Below the pieces are notes generated by a model, which saw only the letters and a program-made list of their open reading frames with translations, did no database searches and was not told where the DNA came from. The translations under genes and the position numbers were made by a program. A DNA stretch of 64,000 nucleotides from Capitulum mitella (Eukaryota; Arthropoda; Thecostraca; Pollicipedomorpha; Pollicipedidae): NCBI GenBank assembly GCA_030062745.1, contig CP099847.1, positions 27,080,923-27,144,922 of the forward strand, written 5' to 3'. This document shows positions 1-12,582 of the stretch, in pieces; position 1 is the stretch's first letter; each line of letters begins with the position of its first letter.

Positions 1-2257
1 CACTGCATGGGACCTTCGCAACGAATCAGATGCGGAATTTACAGTTTTTAGCCTATTCATTTCGAGAAAAAGACTTCCATACATACCTATTACCAAAAAT
101 TCCCAGTTTAAGGCTTCTTTGCGAGCCCCGTCTTCGTAGCTTCACATAGGCATTATAGCGGTTTCAACCCGTCATCATCCAACAAACCCGAGTATTGGCG
201 CAGGAGAGAACGGCGCCATTCGTTCTATTTAACGCCCGGACCACTGTTTCAGCACATTCATTAATCGACCCATACAGCGGCTCAGAATTAGCGCTGCTCT
301 CTCCATAAATCTGCTCCCGTATGCAAAGCAGCGGACAAAAACTCGGCTTCCCATGCCTATTCTCACCGTCGGGTGGCGCCCAGTTCGGCCGACTCTCCTG
401 CCACAAAGGCGGCTCGCCCGTCACTTGACCCTTCTTTATCCACGGCGGCGGACAACAGAACCAAAAACGCGCCGCATTCAACGGCTGGCCAGGCGACAAT
501 GGCCGGCGCCTTTTGTTGTTTCTCTACGCCGTCTCCCGCAGCGTCGCGGCGCCGCCGACGCCGACCGGTGTCCGTATCCGAGCCGCCCGGTGCCCGAGTC
601 CGAGTCCGCCTTGTCTGGAGGCCGGACCCCGTGCGGTATCCACGTCGCGGGCGGTCTTGTGGCGTCGTCGGGTCGCTCTGATGTTCGTTCTGGGGTTATT
701 GGTAATCTGTTTCGGAGCTGGTCTCGTGTCGCACGTGAAATGGCCGGCTGCACTTTGGCTTGTGTTATCGGATCTCCGAATTGGCCGTCATTACTGTTCT
801 CCGGCTTGTCTGGCGCCCATACCGCACCCTGGCTCTCTCGGCGAGGTAACCCTTCGAATTCCATCCCGCGTCCCGCTGTTCGCTCGTCGCTGCCGTTAAA
901 ACTGGCCGCAGAGAGGCAGCCCAGACCGTGGCTCCCCACAAACCTCTCCCGCTGCTCTCCAGAGGCGGCCGGTGTCCACCGGCGGCGTCTCGCGGTGGAA
1001 ACGGGAGGCCACCGGGTGCGCCTGCTGCCGACCGCAGGGCGCCATCAGCCGCCTGACTTGCACGCCGCCCGCAATGACACGCTGGCTGGTGGCGCGGCTC
1101 GTGCGTGGCAGTGACGTGACGCGTTTGGGGCGAGCGCGGCTGCTGCTTCCGGCACGCAGCCGGCCCGCCCCGGGTCGACCCCGGACCGGAGCTGGGGAAG
1201 CCTTCTCTCCCGACCGACGTACCTCGACGGATGGCGCGGAAGATGCAAATTTGCCGCGGCGTCCGGCCCGGAGCTAATTTTCCGCGGCGAAATTAGCATA
1301 ATGATGCGTGAGACTGTATGCGAAATTGGCCCGGCCCCCTGCTGATTATCCAGTCCGGGCCCATTTGTCAGGTGCGGATCACCGAGCGGGTGAACATGGC
1401 GTTACCCGTGCCCCTGTCTCGTCCATGCGATTGTTTTCAATTGCCGGTTACGCTGGAGAGGGGCGCTGTACTTCCCGGCAGCTGTTGTTCGTTGGGGTGC
1501 ATCTTAATGCATCAGCAGTCGAAATCCAGACAATGGTTTTGTGATGCGATTAGCAAAAAGTGCCCAGGACGCCATCATTAATTGCACGGTAGCAAAGAAG
1601 CAGAATTTTAATTAGTGGACGTCTGTCTGATAGGCCTCTTTCACCTCGCGGAATGCTACTTATACCGTCTTATCACTGACATTTACTGACATGCCATGCG
1701 GGATAATTTATTCCGGGAGGATATTTTATCATAGGTCAAAGACATTCATCACGTGACGAGGTTTTGTAGCGACAAGCACAAAAGGAAGAGGCTCTTCGTG
1801 TTATGTTCGAATTTTCACTCAGTTTTAACTTTAATCTGATCGTATGGCAAAAGCTATCATTTGTTTTTTATCAATCAAGCAATTTTCTTTTCGTAAATCT
1901 CTCTGACTGAATCAGTTATCTTCACCACATGGTGCGACTGAATGGAAATTCCCATGAATATCGTAAAGACACTGTTCTGTCTCAGCATATGATGGAAATT
2001 GATGGCAGGTATTACTACACTCATGCGCAAGAATCAATGCTGCTCTCATCAACCCAAGGCGGCCTAAACCCAAAAGAAATAGAGTCGGCGCTGAATGAGT
2101 TTTCTCCAAGGTAATTCATTGTTTTCTTCAGATAATAATGACCATCGCCATTTGTCAGTGGTGCTGTCACACCTTACTGAATTCGACTGCCCGTCCATTG
2201 TTTAAACAAAGCACGGCGATGTTAATTCACAGGAATGGCTTTTGACAAATGTTTGCT

Positions 2258-2347
2258 AGTTTGCTGAACTGGGATGTCAGGGTCGACCAAATGTTGTTAA
2301 CAAGTTTGCTGAACTTGGAGGTCAAAGTCGACCAAACGTTGGCTGTC
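2258..2347. repeat. two tandem copies of a 45-bp unit
   Basis: Copies at 2,258-2,302 and 2,303-2,347 both begin AGTTTGCTGAAC and share GTCGACCAAA near the end. They differ at several positions, so the duplication is not recent. No function is visible. Confidence 0.7.
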
Positions 2348-5300
2348 AGGAGCATACGTCTCTGTCAACGAGATAGGACGTCCATTTCAGTAGGTTTGCA
2401 TTCAACCGGTCACTTCTCACCTTCGCCTTATCTCTTTCGGATCGAACAAAAAGGGTGACTGGGAGCTTTATAAGCCATGCAAGGTTTTTGTTTACGTCGG
2501 TTGCGATATGGCGTTGACAAAAACTCTTATGATGTATCGATGCATCAACATTATCAGTGACAGTGATAGTCCTCCAAAAGATTTACAAGTCGGCCATGCA
2601 GCGTCTGCGGGTGTAAAAATGGTGCAGACCATGTCGTAAGTGATAGGGAAATGCTAGCAGTCTGAATACTCCATTAGCTGTGATATCTATCTTTCCGAAT
2701 TGTTAGCTCCTCAAACACGTTTTGATTACCGTGGGACGAAATCGCCGATGAACAATGAAAACAAGTAAACCGGAATGTGCTTAAACAACACAAGACAATT
2801 TGTGTAGTCTGTCATTTACTGACTGGACGCAGTGCACGACACCACCGAACCGCCATCGGCACGGGCCCAAATTCGGTCTCACCTAGCTCGCGCGGGGCGC
2901 GGTACAGAGGCCGCACCAGTGGGCCGGACACGGCGGCCCTGGCCGGGACGGCGCCGCCGCCCGGCCCCCGACCTCGGCGGCCGGGCGGAGTCGCCGCTGA
3001 CCCGACGTGTGACGGCCTCCGCCCCGGCCGTGCCCACTCGGTTCCCTGCCGGCGGGCCGCGTGGGAGGCGCCGGCCGGCCAGCCCGTTCCCGGCCCGCCG
3101 TGAAGGCTGGAATGGTGACGCCGTCACGACCGAGCGGCGCGGCGACTGTTACGCCGCCGACGGTGCGTCGCCGGCGGCGCGCGATTCCCGGCCGGCCTGC
3201 GCGCGGACCGGCCGGCCGACGCCGACGCGCGCTGTCCTACATCCGCGCCGGCGGCGGACCGGTCGGTCGCGCCGCGTTCGCCGCGTTCGCCGCGTCTCGG
3301 GCACGCCCGGGGCCGGACGCGCGAGCGGCGCGGCGCACGCTGGCTAAAAGAACGGGTCGCGGCGCGGCGGCGCGGCGCGCGACCCGCGTTCCGGTCGACG
3401 GCGCGGCGGCCGGCGCGGCGCCCCGTATGACACCGAGTCGGCCTGCTTGTCACGCGCCGCGCGCCGGAGAGACGGGCAGCGCTGGGCCGGGCGCGGGCGC
3501 CGCCGGCGGACGGCGGATGGCGGACGCTGGGGAAACTGATGGCGGCGTGGCGGAGGTGACGGCACTGGCCGAAAAGGCCGGGTCATTTGTATCGCTCACT
3601 CCGGATTTCGGGCGGTTGATGGGAGATCGTTGCGGAGATTTATGCGGTGGCTTTCGTGATCAATTAGGCAGGAGTTTCGTATTTGGGAGGACGCCTCGGA
3701 ATGGCACCGAAGCCAAACGGACGAGGCCAGCGGCCTACGACAGGGACGGCAAAGTGTCCGAAAGATCAAAAGGGAAATCAGGCTTTTGGTACGGTTAGCC
3801 ATGGGTCGTTCCCACGAGAGCCGCTCAGGATCGTAGTAGTGATATCGTCAGAAATATCTTTCATTCACGTTTTGTCCAATTAGCGACTTAACAAGCGCAC
3901 CTGCTTTTTCCTCACCCGTCCACATTGCTCAATCATCCGCTTCTGGAAGCCGCGCCCTCCTAACATTTTTGCCGAACATCCGAGACGCCTTCCCACGCTT
4001 GCACGCCGACTCCGACTCGGCCGTGCCGCCGAACGGGCACGGCCGCTGTCCGCTCGCGCCCGCCGTAAACACGCCCTGCATATTCACGGCCGGTCGTGAC
4101 GAAGGCGGCGGTCCTGCGCGGCGCGACGCCCGCGGCGCGCCGCCGCGCCGAATTCGCCGCGGCTGTCGGCGCCGGCGATTTATTCATGAGCGCCGCCGGC
4201 GGCCGGGTCGGGCCGGGTCGGGCCGGGTCAGGGGTCGGCGCGCCGCGGCCGCGCGCTGCGTCGGTGTTGACAGTCGCCGTAATCGATGGCGCCCCCGCGC
4301 GAGCCCGATCGTCCGGCGGGATTGTTTCGGCCGCGCCGCCGGCCGCCGACAATGGGCTTTGTGTGGGAGCGAGCCGATGGGCTCCGGCCGGCGGCTTTGT
4401 CGGCGGCCGCCGTGGGACGCCGGAGATTCCGCGCATTGTTTCCGCCGCGTAAAACTCGGCTCGAGACAATCGCGCGGCCGCGACAAGGACGAGAGTTCTT
4501 TTACTCCGTTCCGACTCCGCTCCTGTGATACGATGTCGAGGCGCTCTGCCGCTTTTCCGATGGGAACCCCGGCTCCCGTCCAGCTGCCGCCAATCCGAGG
4601 GAATGATTTCCGGCCCGTGATTACGGTGTTCGTTTAACGCGGGTTAACTACTGCAAACAGACAATGCCACCGCGCGAGCACGGCCGGAAACAAACCACTT
4701 CCTCCGTTGGAATTGGCGCCGGCGACCGTCTGCGGCTGACGAGCACGCTCGTGGATGTTTACGACGCGACTTGCCGCTCCGAATCGTGTCTAATGTCGCC
4801 ATACGTCGCGGAACCGCTGCCCGGCCACGACGTTTCGCGTGCAGCACCGCGACCCCGCAGTCGTATCATCGTCTCGCCAGCGGGCGGATCTCCGACTTCG
4901 CAGTCGCGCGGCGGGCCGCCGGCGTCGGCTCTCTCGGCGGCGCTGCGTCTGCAGCGGTCCTGCTCGTCGGGCTCGTCACTGCGGCGGCGCGGGCGCCGCG
5001 ACCGCCCGGTCAGCCGCCGGCCTCCCGCATCGCGGCCGCCGATCGCGCGTGACGGCCACTTCACGCGGGTCGTGCCGTGTCACGCCGCGTCACGCGGCAT
5101 CACGTCGCCCGGAGAACGCCGTGCGATATGCCGCCGCTCGCCTGGATCTCCGAGCAGGTACGGCGGCGACGTCATCGCGACGCGACGTCAGACTGACGCT
5201 GACCGACGGCCGGACCGCGTGACGCCACCCCGACCGGACGGCGATGACCGGGCCTGACCGTCGGTCACGGGCGACCTGAGCGACCGGCTCCCACGCCGCC

Positions 5301-8300
5301 CTCGTCGTGACCGCCCGGCCGGGATCAGACGCCGCGACATGCGCAGTCATCGCCTGGTGACGATGACACCGACGCTGGTGGTAAGCACGACTTGATCTGG
5401 ACCCCGTGCGGGCAGGCACGACCTCGACCCGCCCCTCAGAGTCCGTCCCGATCGTGACGTCAGCAGTGTGGCGGGACAGGACAGAGCAAAATCGACCGAC
5501 GTGTTTTTATTTTAAGATGCGACATACCGTCACTGAAAAATACGACAATGTGACGTTAACAATTACGACATGTTGGGAAGATTGGTCATTAGTCGCAGTT
5601 GTTTACAATGGTTCTCTTTTCTCTTTTCAATATGGCTTCATGTCATTGAAAGAATTCGTTTTTTATCTTGACGTCTTCCGCTTCCTGCCACTCAGTCTGC
5701 TCCGTCTCACCAACTTTATTCCTTCATCCGCTGTCTCCTGGCATCTGACGGCCAGCACCCAGTCCTCCCCGCGCAGCCCAACCAATACCCAGGGCCAGTG
5801 CCCCGGCCGGCAGCGCCCGGCTGCCCGACGTTCCACCAGCCGGGACCGGCGGCCACAATTGGCGGAAGCGGCGCACACCGGCACCCCGGCCGCCTAGATT
5901 CAATCAGTGCCACCGGCGGACACGCTACGCTGGCCACCCATTGGCGCCGGGCGCCGCCAGAATAGCGCTAACGAAGAGACGGCAGGCCACGTGTCACGAG
6001 CCGGCGGCGCCCGTTCGCGGCGAAACGCGCCGTGAGACGCGCCCGATTCGCCGCGATCGACGCGGCGCGGGCGCGGCGCGGGAAGCCGGCCGCCGCTCGG
6101 AGCTGGCGGGGCGACAGCTCTGCGGCAGGGCAGCTCTCACGGTGATGGCCGTGTTGATTTTTCCGCCGAGCGTGGGAAGTGACGGCGGCTGGCGCCGCGG
6201 GTGGAAATGCATGCCCGTAGCTCGTTGGGCTCGCCGGCAATTTCATGCAAAGTTAAGAGTCATCCTGCTTTTAAGTATGACGTTTAATGGCGACACCGCC
6301 TGTACGGCACTTGAGGGTGCAGGCAATTAAATGGACGCTACTTGCCGACTTCGCAGAGTCACCGTCGAGGCGGCGATTCCCACCACAAAGACCTGGACCT
6401 GGACTGTTTCTTTGACGGCCTTCGACGGCGGCAGACCCTCTGTCATCGCCGGCGCGCCCGGCCGCCAAATGAAGTCAATCCGGGGCCGACGCAGCCGTCG
6501 CCGGACTGTGGTTAACGTCAGCCGGGGAGGACGGGACGGACACCGACGGTCGGCGGAATGTGCCGCCAAACAGAGCCGTGACTCAGCTCCGCACGCGCAG
6601 GATGCCAGACGGAGACGACGGGTCACGGGTGTCCTGAGCGGCCGGACTCCGGGGTTGTGACTCCTCACGCGTGGGGAAGGGATGGAGACTGTGGTTCACA
6701 GAGAGTCTGATCCTTCGGCGCCTGGTCTGTGCCTCAGCTTCGTACAAGTACGGGCGTAAAAAGACAGCGGGTCATAGGGAGCCGTGGTCGGCGACAAACG
6801 CAGACCTTGCGGTACCCTCGCCGACTTTGTGCTGGATCGCAGCACCACGTCGCGAACGACGAGCTCAAACCCGACGCCGCTTCCCTTATCATCTTCAGTC
6901 TCCGCCGGCGGGCGGCTCTGGCCACAGCGGGGGCCCGGGCCTGAGACGTGTCCCGTCCATGAATCTGTCGTCCTTCGATCTGGTCGAAGACGACAAGTGA
7001 CAGGTCCTCACGTCGGCAGCCAGCCGTCGCCTCCGCTCAGAGCTCGAGAGATGGCATCAGACACCCCTGACGACCCTCTCCGGAGGCCGCCGCTGCTACC
7101 AAACAAGGGTGCACCGGCTGTTTGATATTCCGAAACCCGGCCAGTCCGGTTGGTCCAGTGGTCGGCTGCGGCTGGGTACCCTGCTGATGCAGCGGGCTGA
7201 TTAAAACAGGATTTCAGCGCTATCTGGGACTGGTGGCTGGCTCCGTGCCCAGAAGCAAGCAGCAGAATCCCTTTGGAAGGGTTCTGAACGGCGCCGCAAG
7301 TTCCACGTATCCAGCGAACACTATTGTGACCTTTGCGAGAAGCATGGTCGCAAGAATGTTTCAAGCTGGTAAAAGCAGAATGATTTTTGGCTGTACTTTT
7401 TCCGTGCAACACCTTTTTAATGTTAAGTCTCGTGATTAAATTCTCCAGAGATGGTAGACCCGCCACCCTACCTGCCCTGCGGACTACTACATCTGTGGTG
7501 AGATCCGCATGCGAAAACGACGTCAAACCGACGGAAATCTCAAGAAGCAGGTTACAAAGACAGCAGCGCGGCCGAATTGCGAAGCGAATCGTCGCCGTTT
7601 TATTTCGGCAAATTTTATCCGCATGATCTGGCGATGCGTCTCGCAGGCGCCGGGCCACACACCCGACCGCCGGACGATAAATCAGCTGACGGCGCGGCCG
7701 GTAACTGAATTACGGCGCGGCCGCGACGGAGCCGACCATCCCGGGACTAATTCGTGTAATCTGGCGCGACCCTCGGCGGCCGACACCGGCTCGGCGGGGC
7801 CGGCGCGCCGACAGCCGCGCAATTACCGGCGGCGCGCGAGGGCGGCGCTGCGGCGAGCGGCGGAGAGCCGTCCGTCGGCCGGCGCGGCCGAGCCGCCGGG
7901 ACCGCCGCCGGAGCCGCGCCGGCGCGACGGAGACGGATCGGTGTCGGAGGAGGCGCCGCCGGGCTGGACGGCCGTCCGCCGCCGCCGGGACCGCGGGAGC
8001 CCGGCCGGACGCGTGATTGGACCCGGAGAGCGTCGTTTGGCCGCGGCCGGCGCGACGAGTGACAAATGGACGGCAGGGGCGGTGTTTTGGCGCGCTCGCC
8101 CTGTCATCGGTCAGTTTTTGTCACTAACTGCCGCCCGCTTACCGCCGACAGCCGGTGGGGCCAATTAGGGAACGACCAATTACGCGCGACACGGAATGGG
8201 CCGAAGGCCGGACGGATTTTAGGAGTCGTGAAAACGGCGCGTTTAAACGGTTTGTCACACCCTCGAGCGAGAAACGCGATCAGTCCGCGCGTCAGCCGGT

Positions 8301-11240
8301 TAACGAAGACCGAGCCAATTACCGGCGGTGGAGGGCTTCATGTGGCCGCCGTGAGAGCGCCGAGCGGACGATATGTAGCGAGTAAACGGGCGCCTGCTCA
8401 GGGAGCCCACGCGAGCGACGCGGCCTCATGGAATCCTGACAGACTCGCTAAGCGGCAGGAGCCACCGAAATGAGTTGTATGACCTCTGGCATCGCATGCT
8501 CGGAGCGAATGGTTCATCACGGGAACACGCCGCCCCTCGAGTAAGGCGGCTAATTGGCAACACTGGGAGCGGCGGGCACTACGCTGCACACCGCCCGGGG
8601 ACCAGCGGCCTCAGCTGGCTCTCCAGCTGGCGCAAGGGATGTGGCGGGTAATGGCATGCTGCAGCGCTGAAGGACGCTTCAGGCCACGGTACGCAGCACT
8701 TAGCGCTGGACGTAAATTACCTGCGTATATTGCCATGGCGTGAATGCAGTTTCAAACGAAGCGCTGGTAGTGTTTGCATCTGGATGTGCGCGAGAGCTTG
8801 CCATGGGTTTTCGCTGAACTGGCGCGGTGCTGTTTGTAGCCAATGTCCACCGCCTTGCTGTGACAGCCATGCACAAAGCGGCTGGGAAGCTTTGGCGCTG
8901 AGCAGGTGCATTTCCACGAACAGGTGTGCCTTGATGTGGGCACAGCGTCAGCAGAGTGACGACGTCAAGCCTCCGCGGCCGGAGTCTCCCGTCTGCATAC
9001 AGAGCGTCACCCGCGCGGCCGGCAGCGTCGTCCTAAGGCCGGGCCCAGCGCGGCCGGCCGCGCCAGAGCTTTACCGAGCCGCTCCCTCTGACGACCGGAC
9101 GGCGGCGACGGCAGGCCGCTCGGACGAGGGCGCCGCCTGATTAGCATACGCCGCCTCTGCGGCCTGTCCGCTCCGCGCCGGTCCGGGCTGGTCTGGGCCG
9201 GGCTGGTGAGGCCGGGCGGGGCGCTCAGACGACCACCGGCCCGGACTGGACAGGCCGGCCGAGCCGCCGCCCGCCCCCGCGCCGGGCGCTGCTGAGATCA
9301 CGGCTGGGTGGCCGCGCGTGCGGCCGCCGGACGCGCCGGCGCCGGACGTCTCATCAGTCTGCCGGGACGGCGCATAAACAAGTGCGTCCGGCGGCGGCTC
9401 GAGCGTGGCGGCGCGCAGAGGGCGCCGAGGGTAACTGGCCGCGGGAGGGAGCTGGAGGGAAACGGGACCGGCAGCGGACCCTGCCGCCTGATATTACATG
9501 ACACCGGGCCTAGATAGGTGCTTGAGAAGAACTGGATCTGCTGAAGACTTTATAATAATCGTGCCTTGGTCTTCAAGTCCAATCGAGTACGGGAAACCGA
9601 TTCGGCGAATCGCCGTGCAGTTGGCTCATCCCAGGTATAACATTCATCGTTCTCGGGAACAGAATGATTTCGCTGACCTGCGGCCAGCCCACCCACACCG
9701 GGTACCGTGCCCGTAACGCCGCGACAGTGACGCTGCAGCGTCCGGTGCGGCACGCCGACGGCTTCGCCCCGCCCGCGGGCCGCCCGGCGCCGCCGGCGCG
9801 GGGATGTGACCGTGGGAGCGGCGCCGAACTCGGGCGGCCCCCCCGCCGGCACAAGGACGCCAGCGTCCGGAAACGGCCGGCGGCCGGACGCGACAAATCG
9901 GCCTGCACTGGCGGGGGTCCCGCGCCGCCATTGGTCCCTAATCGCCGCTCAGTGCCGCCTCAGTGGTCGCTAAACAATAAATGGTTCGCGTGTCCTCCCG
10001 AGCAGGAGTTCGTGCCTGCGCCTCCGTCCTCGCCGGGTGACTGGTGAAAGCTCTGCAGCGTCGCTAAATGAGCCACCGAGCGCCGGCAAGTCAAATAAAC
10101 GACGGAATGCATTGTCCGGCTGCTTTAATTGGGGCCCCGCCGCCGCTCACCTCCTGGCTGAGGAGACCACTGCACCTGGGTAAAACGCCCTGACGCGTGA
10201 AAAGCCGCCAGGTGGGCACCCGCACGCCAGCGCGGACAAAAGATGACGCGCTTATTACGACGGCCATTTACGGCACGCCAAACGGCCGCAGCCGGTCGGC
10301 GCCAATTCTGGCGCAGTCACCACATCGGCGGCGCGCGGTTATTGGTGCGAGCCGCGGCCGGGGCAGGGGCGGCGCCGCACGTACCCGACGCCTCTCTCCA
10401 ATCAGCGGCAGCACGCAACACCGCCGCCCGGGCACGGGCCGGGAGGCACACGTTAATTCCGCTGCGGTGGGGTTGTTGGCATAGTCTGAGCAAATGACCG
10501 CCAATGGAACTCACGCGATCTGCCGAGTCTGCTGTACCTGTTGCATCCAATCAACTGTACACTATCAACTGTGTACCATACCAACTGCATTTGTTCTGCT
10601 CATGGAATACGACACAATGTGGCGTGATGTGTTCAGTTAGACAACTAAGAGCAGCTAAGCCAACTTGTAACGGATGACAGAAGCTAGTCACATGCGGAAT
10701 AAATACCGATATTTTTGTCGTGAATGTTTTTGCTCTCTTGCCAGCCGAACAGCTCTGCTCCCGCAATCTGGCCACACAGTCGCAGCAGACCCACCTCCCG
10801 CCGGGTCCTCCCGTCTGATCTCTCCCTCCCTCCTCTCACGGCCGCAGCGTGCCGGGACCGTGCGTGCAGCAGCGGCCAGCACCGCCGGTTCAGCGGCCCG
10901 CCCTGATGTATCGTCGCCGCCGCATAACATGAACAATGGCCGCTCTCTGGGCGGCGGCGCGTCCTGCCCACACCCACCGGCCGCCGGTTATAGCCGCGGC
11001 TGAGCTGTGGTTCTGCCGCGGGGAGAGGGTCCTCCTTGATTCTTCTCACCGGAGGTGCCCGCCATGGATTAATGACGAGCTCACTCGAATACGCGCCGAC
11101 AATTAGGGTGATTGCTTTAAAATTGGGTTGATTAAGTTAACATTATCCTAATGCCTCGATTTAATGACCTCGTGTTTTCAGTAATGGCCATCTCGCAGGC
11201 TGGTCGTGAAGGACAGGTCCAGGCGTTTACGTCGTCGTTT

Positions 11241-11248
11241 CTTTCCAG
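11241..11248 (+). other. 3' splice site of a presumed 5' untranslated exon
   Basis: A pyrimidine run ends in CAG at 11,246-11,248, just before the glycosyltransferase start codon at 11,261. The new exon would carry an earlier ATG at 11,251 that opens a five-codon frame ending at 11,268. It overlaps the main start. Confidence 0.45.
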
Positions 11249-11260
11249 GTATGCCGCTTG

Positions 11261-12508
11261 ATGTGTGATCGCGGCGACAAGGGCTTCTACACGGTGACGC
11301 AGACGGCGCCGGCGGCGGCGCCGCCCGGACAGGTGGTGCTCATGACCTGGGGCCGAGCGGCGGACGAGCCGCGGCCGCGCCGGCTCTTCATGGCGGCGCA
11401 CAGCGACCCGCCGCCGACCGAGGTCAAGCCGCGCCGGCTCGGCTGCTGCCAGATCGCGGCCGCCGTCGCCGCCCTGCTCGTCTTCTATGTGCTGCTGCTG
11501 ATGGGCATCCTGTACGCCACCGGGTCCGTGGAGGCGCTCTCGGCCGCGCCGGCCGCGCCGCGCGAGGCGGCCGGCCCGCTGCGGCGCGAGGACGCCGGGC
11601 GCGTCGACGTCGACGACGACGACGACGCCGGCGGCGGCGGCGGCGCGACGGCGGTGGACGTCGACCGGCTGCGGCTGCTGCACAGCCCGGACGGGGCGTG
11701 CGCCGGCGATGCGCCGTACCTCGCCGCGTTCGTGCACTCGGCGCCGACGCACGCGCGCCACCGCGACGTGGTGCGGCGCACGTGGGGCTCGGTGGGCGCC
11801 GTGGACGGCGCCGGCGTGCGCGTGGTGTTCGTGGTGGGCCGGCCGCCGGCCGCCGACGCCGGCCTCCAGGCGGCGCTCGACGCCGAGGCGAGCCGCCACG
11901 GCGACCTGCTGCAAGCCGACTTCGTCGACACGTACCGCAACCTGACCGTCAAACACCTGGTCGGCCTGCGCTGGATGCTAGCGCACTGCGGCGGTGCGCG
12001 CTTCCTCGTCAAGGCCGACGACGACGCGTTCGTCGACGCGTTCCAGCTGGTGCGCTTCATGCGGCGCACGCACGGTGACGCCGCGCCCGGCGCGCTCGTC
12101 TGCAACGTGCTGCCGGCCGGCACGCCCGTGCTGCGCGCCGGCAAGTGGGCCGTCACGCCGGACGAGTTCGCCGCCGCCGCGTACCCGCGCTTCTGCGGCG
12201 GCCTGCTGTACCTGGTCGGGCCGGAGACGGCCGCGCGGCTGTACCGCGCCGCGCGCCGCGACCGCCGCCCGCTCTGGGTCGACGACGCGTTCGTGACGGG
12301 CGTGGCGGCCGAGCGCGCCGGCGTGCAGCACTTCTACATGAACCTGCGCTACACGTATGACGCGGCCGAGCTGCGCCGCTGGGCCGACGGCCGGCCGCCG
12401 CGGCCGCCGCCCTACATGGTCGGCCACATGGACACGGAGGCGCCCGGCTGGGACCGGCTGGCGCTCCGGCTCTGGCGGAAGACGGTGCAGGCCAGCAAGC
12501 TGGCGTGA
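11261..12508 (+). CDS. beta-1,3-galactosyltransferase-family glycosyltransferase (GT31), type II Golgi membrane protein
   Basis: This should be a Golgi enzyme adding a beta-1,3-linked sugar to a glycan acceptor. The 415-residue frame is uninterrupted. A membrane anchor lies at about residues 65-87, followed by an acidic and glycine-rich stem (about 115-130). Family motifs then come in order: RRTWG (172-176), FVVG (190-193), the conserved block around residues 208-233 with YRNLTVKHL, the metal-binding KADDDAFVD (251-259), FCGGLLYLVG (311-320) and WVDDAFVTG (339-347). In many relatives the last motif is EDV, so DDA is a mild departure. The cytoplasmic tail of about 64 residues is long for a Golgi enzyme. 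The start is the first in-frame ATG, 13 nt after a pyrimidine-rich acceptor (AG at 11,247-11,248), which implies a 5' non-coding exon upstream. The acceptor and donor sugar (brainiac-like, B3GALT or B3GNT) cannot be settled from sequence alone. Confidence 0.9.
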   Translation: MCDRGDKGFYTVTQTAPAAAPPGQVVLMTWGRAADEPRPRRLFMAAHSDPPPTEVKPRRLGCCQIAAAVAALLVFYVLLLMGILYATGSVEALSAAPAAPREAAGPLRREDAGRVDVDDDDDAGGGGGATAVDVDRLRLLHSPDGACAGDAPYLAAFVHSAPTHARHRDVVRRTWGSVGAVDGAGVRVVFVVGRPPAADAGLQAALDAEASRHGDLLQADFVDTYRNLTVKHLVGLRWMLAHCGGARFLVKADDDAFVDAFQLVRFMRRTHGDAAPGALVCNVLPAGTPVLRAGKWAVTPDEFAAAAYPRFCGGLLYLVGPETAARLYRAARRDRRPLWVDDAFVTGVAAERAGVQHFYMNLRYTYDAAELRRWADGRPPRPPPYMVGHMDTEAPGWDRLALRLWRKTVQASKLA

Positions 12509-12576
12509 CGACGGCGGAGGGCTGGGGGTGTCCGTGAAGGACACGGCTGGGTTTGAGTGCGAGTGCGGGCCGGGGC

Positions 12577-12582
12577 ATTAAA
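12577..12582 (+). terminator. polyadenylation signal ATTAAA of the glycosyltransferase gene
   Basis: ATTAAA lies 69 nt after the stop codon at 12,506-12,508. It is the first canonical or near-canonical signal downstream, giving a very short 3' UTR. Confidence 0.45.

Larger units (their letters stand above)
1..11248. other. CpG-rich intergenic region, no gene supported
   Basis: No open frame here shows a recognisable domain or a consistent exon chain. The many long frames in the GC-rich parts (for example around 350-1,100, 2,800-3,800, 4,000-5,300 and 7,000-8,200) overlap on both strands, as expected when AT-rich stop codons are rare. Patches near 1,600-2,800 and 5,490-5,700 are AT-richer. 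The stretch is upstream of the glycosyltransferase gene and probably holds its 5' non-coding exon and promoter, since an acceptor lies at 11,247-11,248, but I could not place them. Confidence 0.6.

Noticed and set aside
7008-7658. 216-codon minus-strand frame
   Set aside because: No recognisable domain, splice context or codon bias like the confirmed genes. Part lies in AT-richer sequence where the frame survives by chance.
11132-12544. Long minus-strand frames (274 and 188 codons) over the glycosyltransferase
   Set aside because: Same shadow effect of GC-rich codons. The plus strand carries all GT31 motifs.
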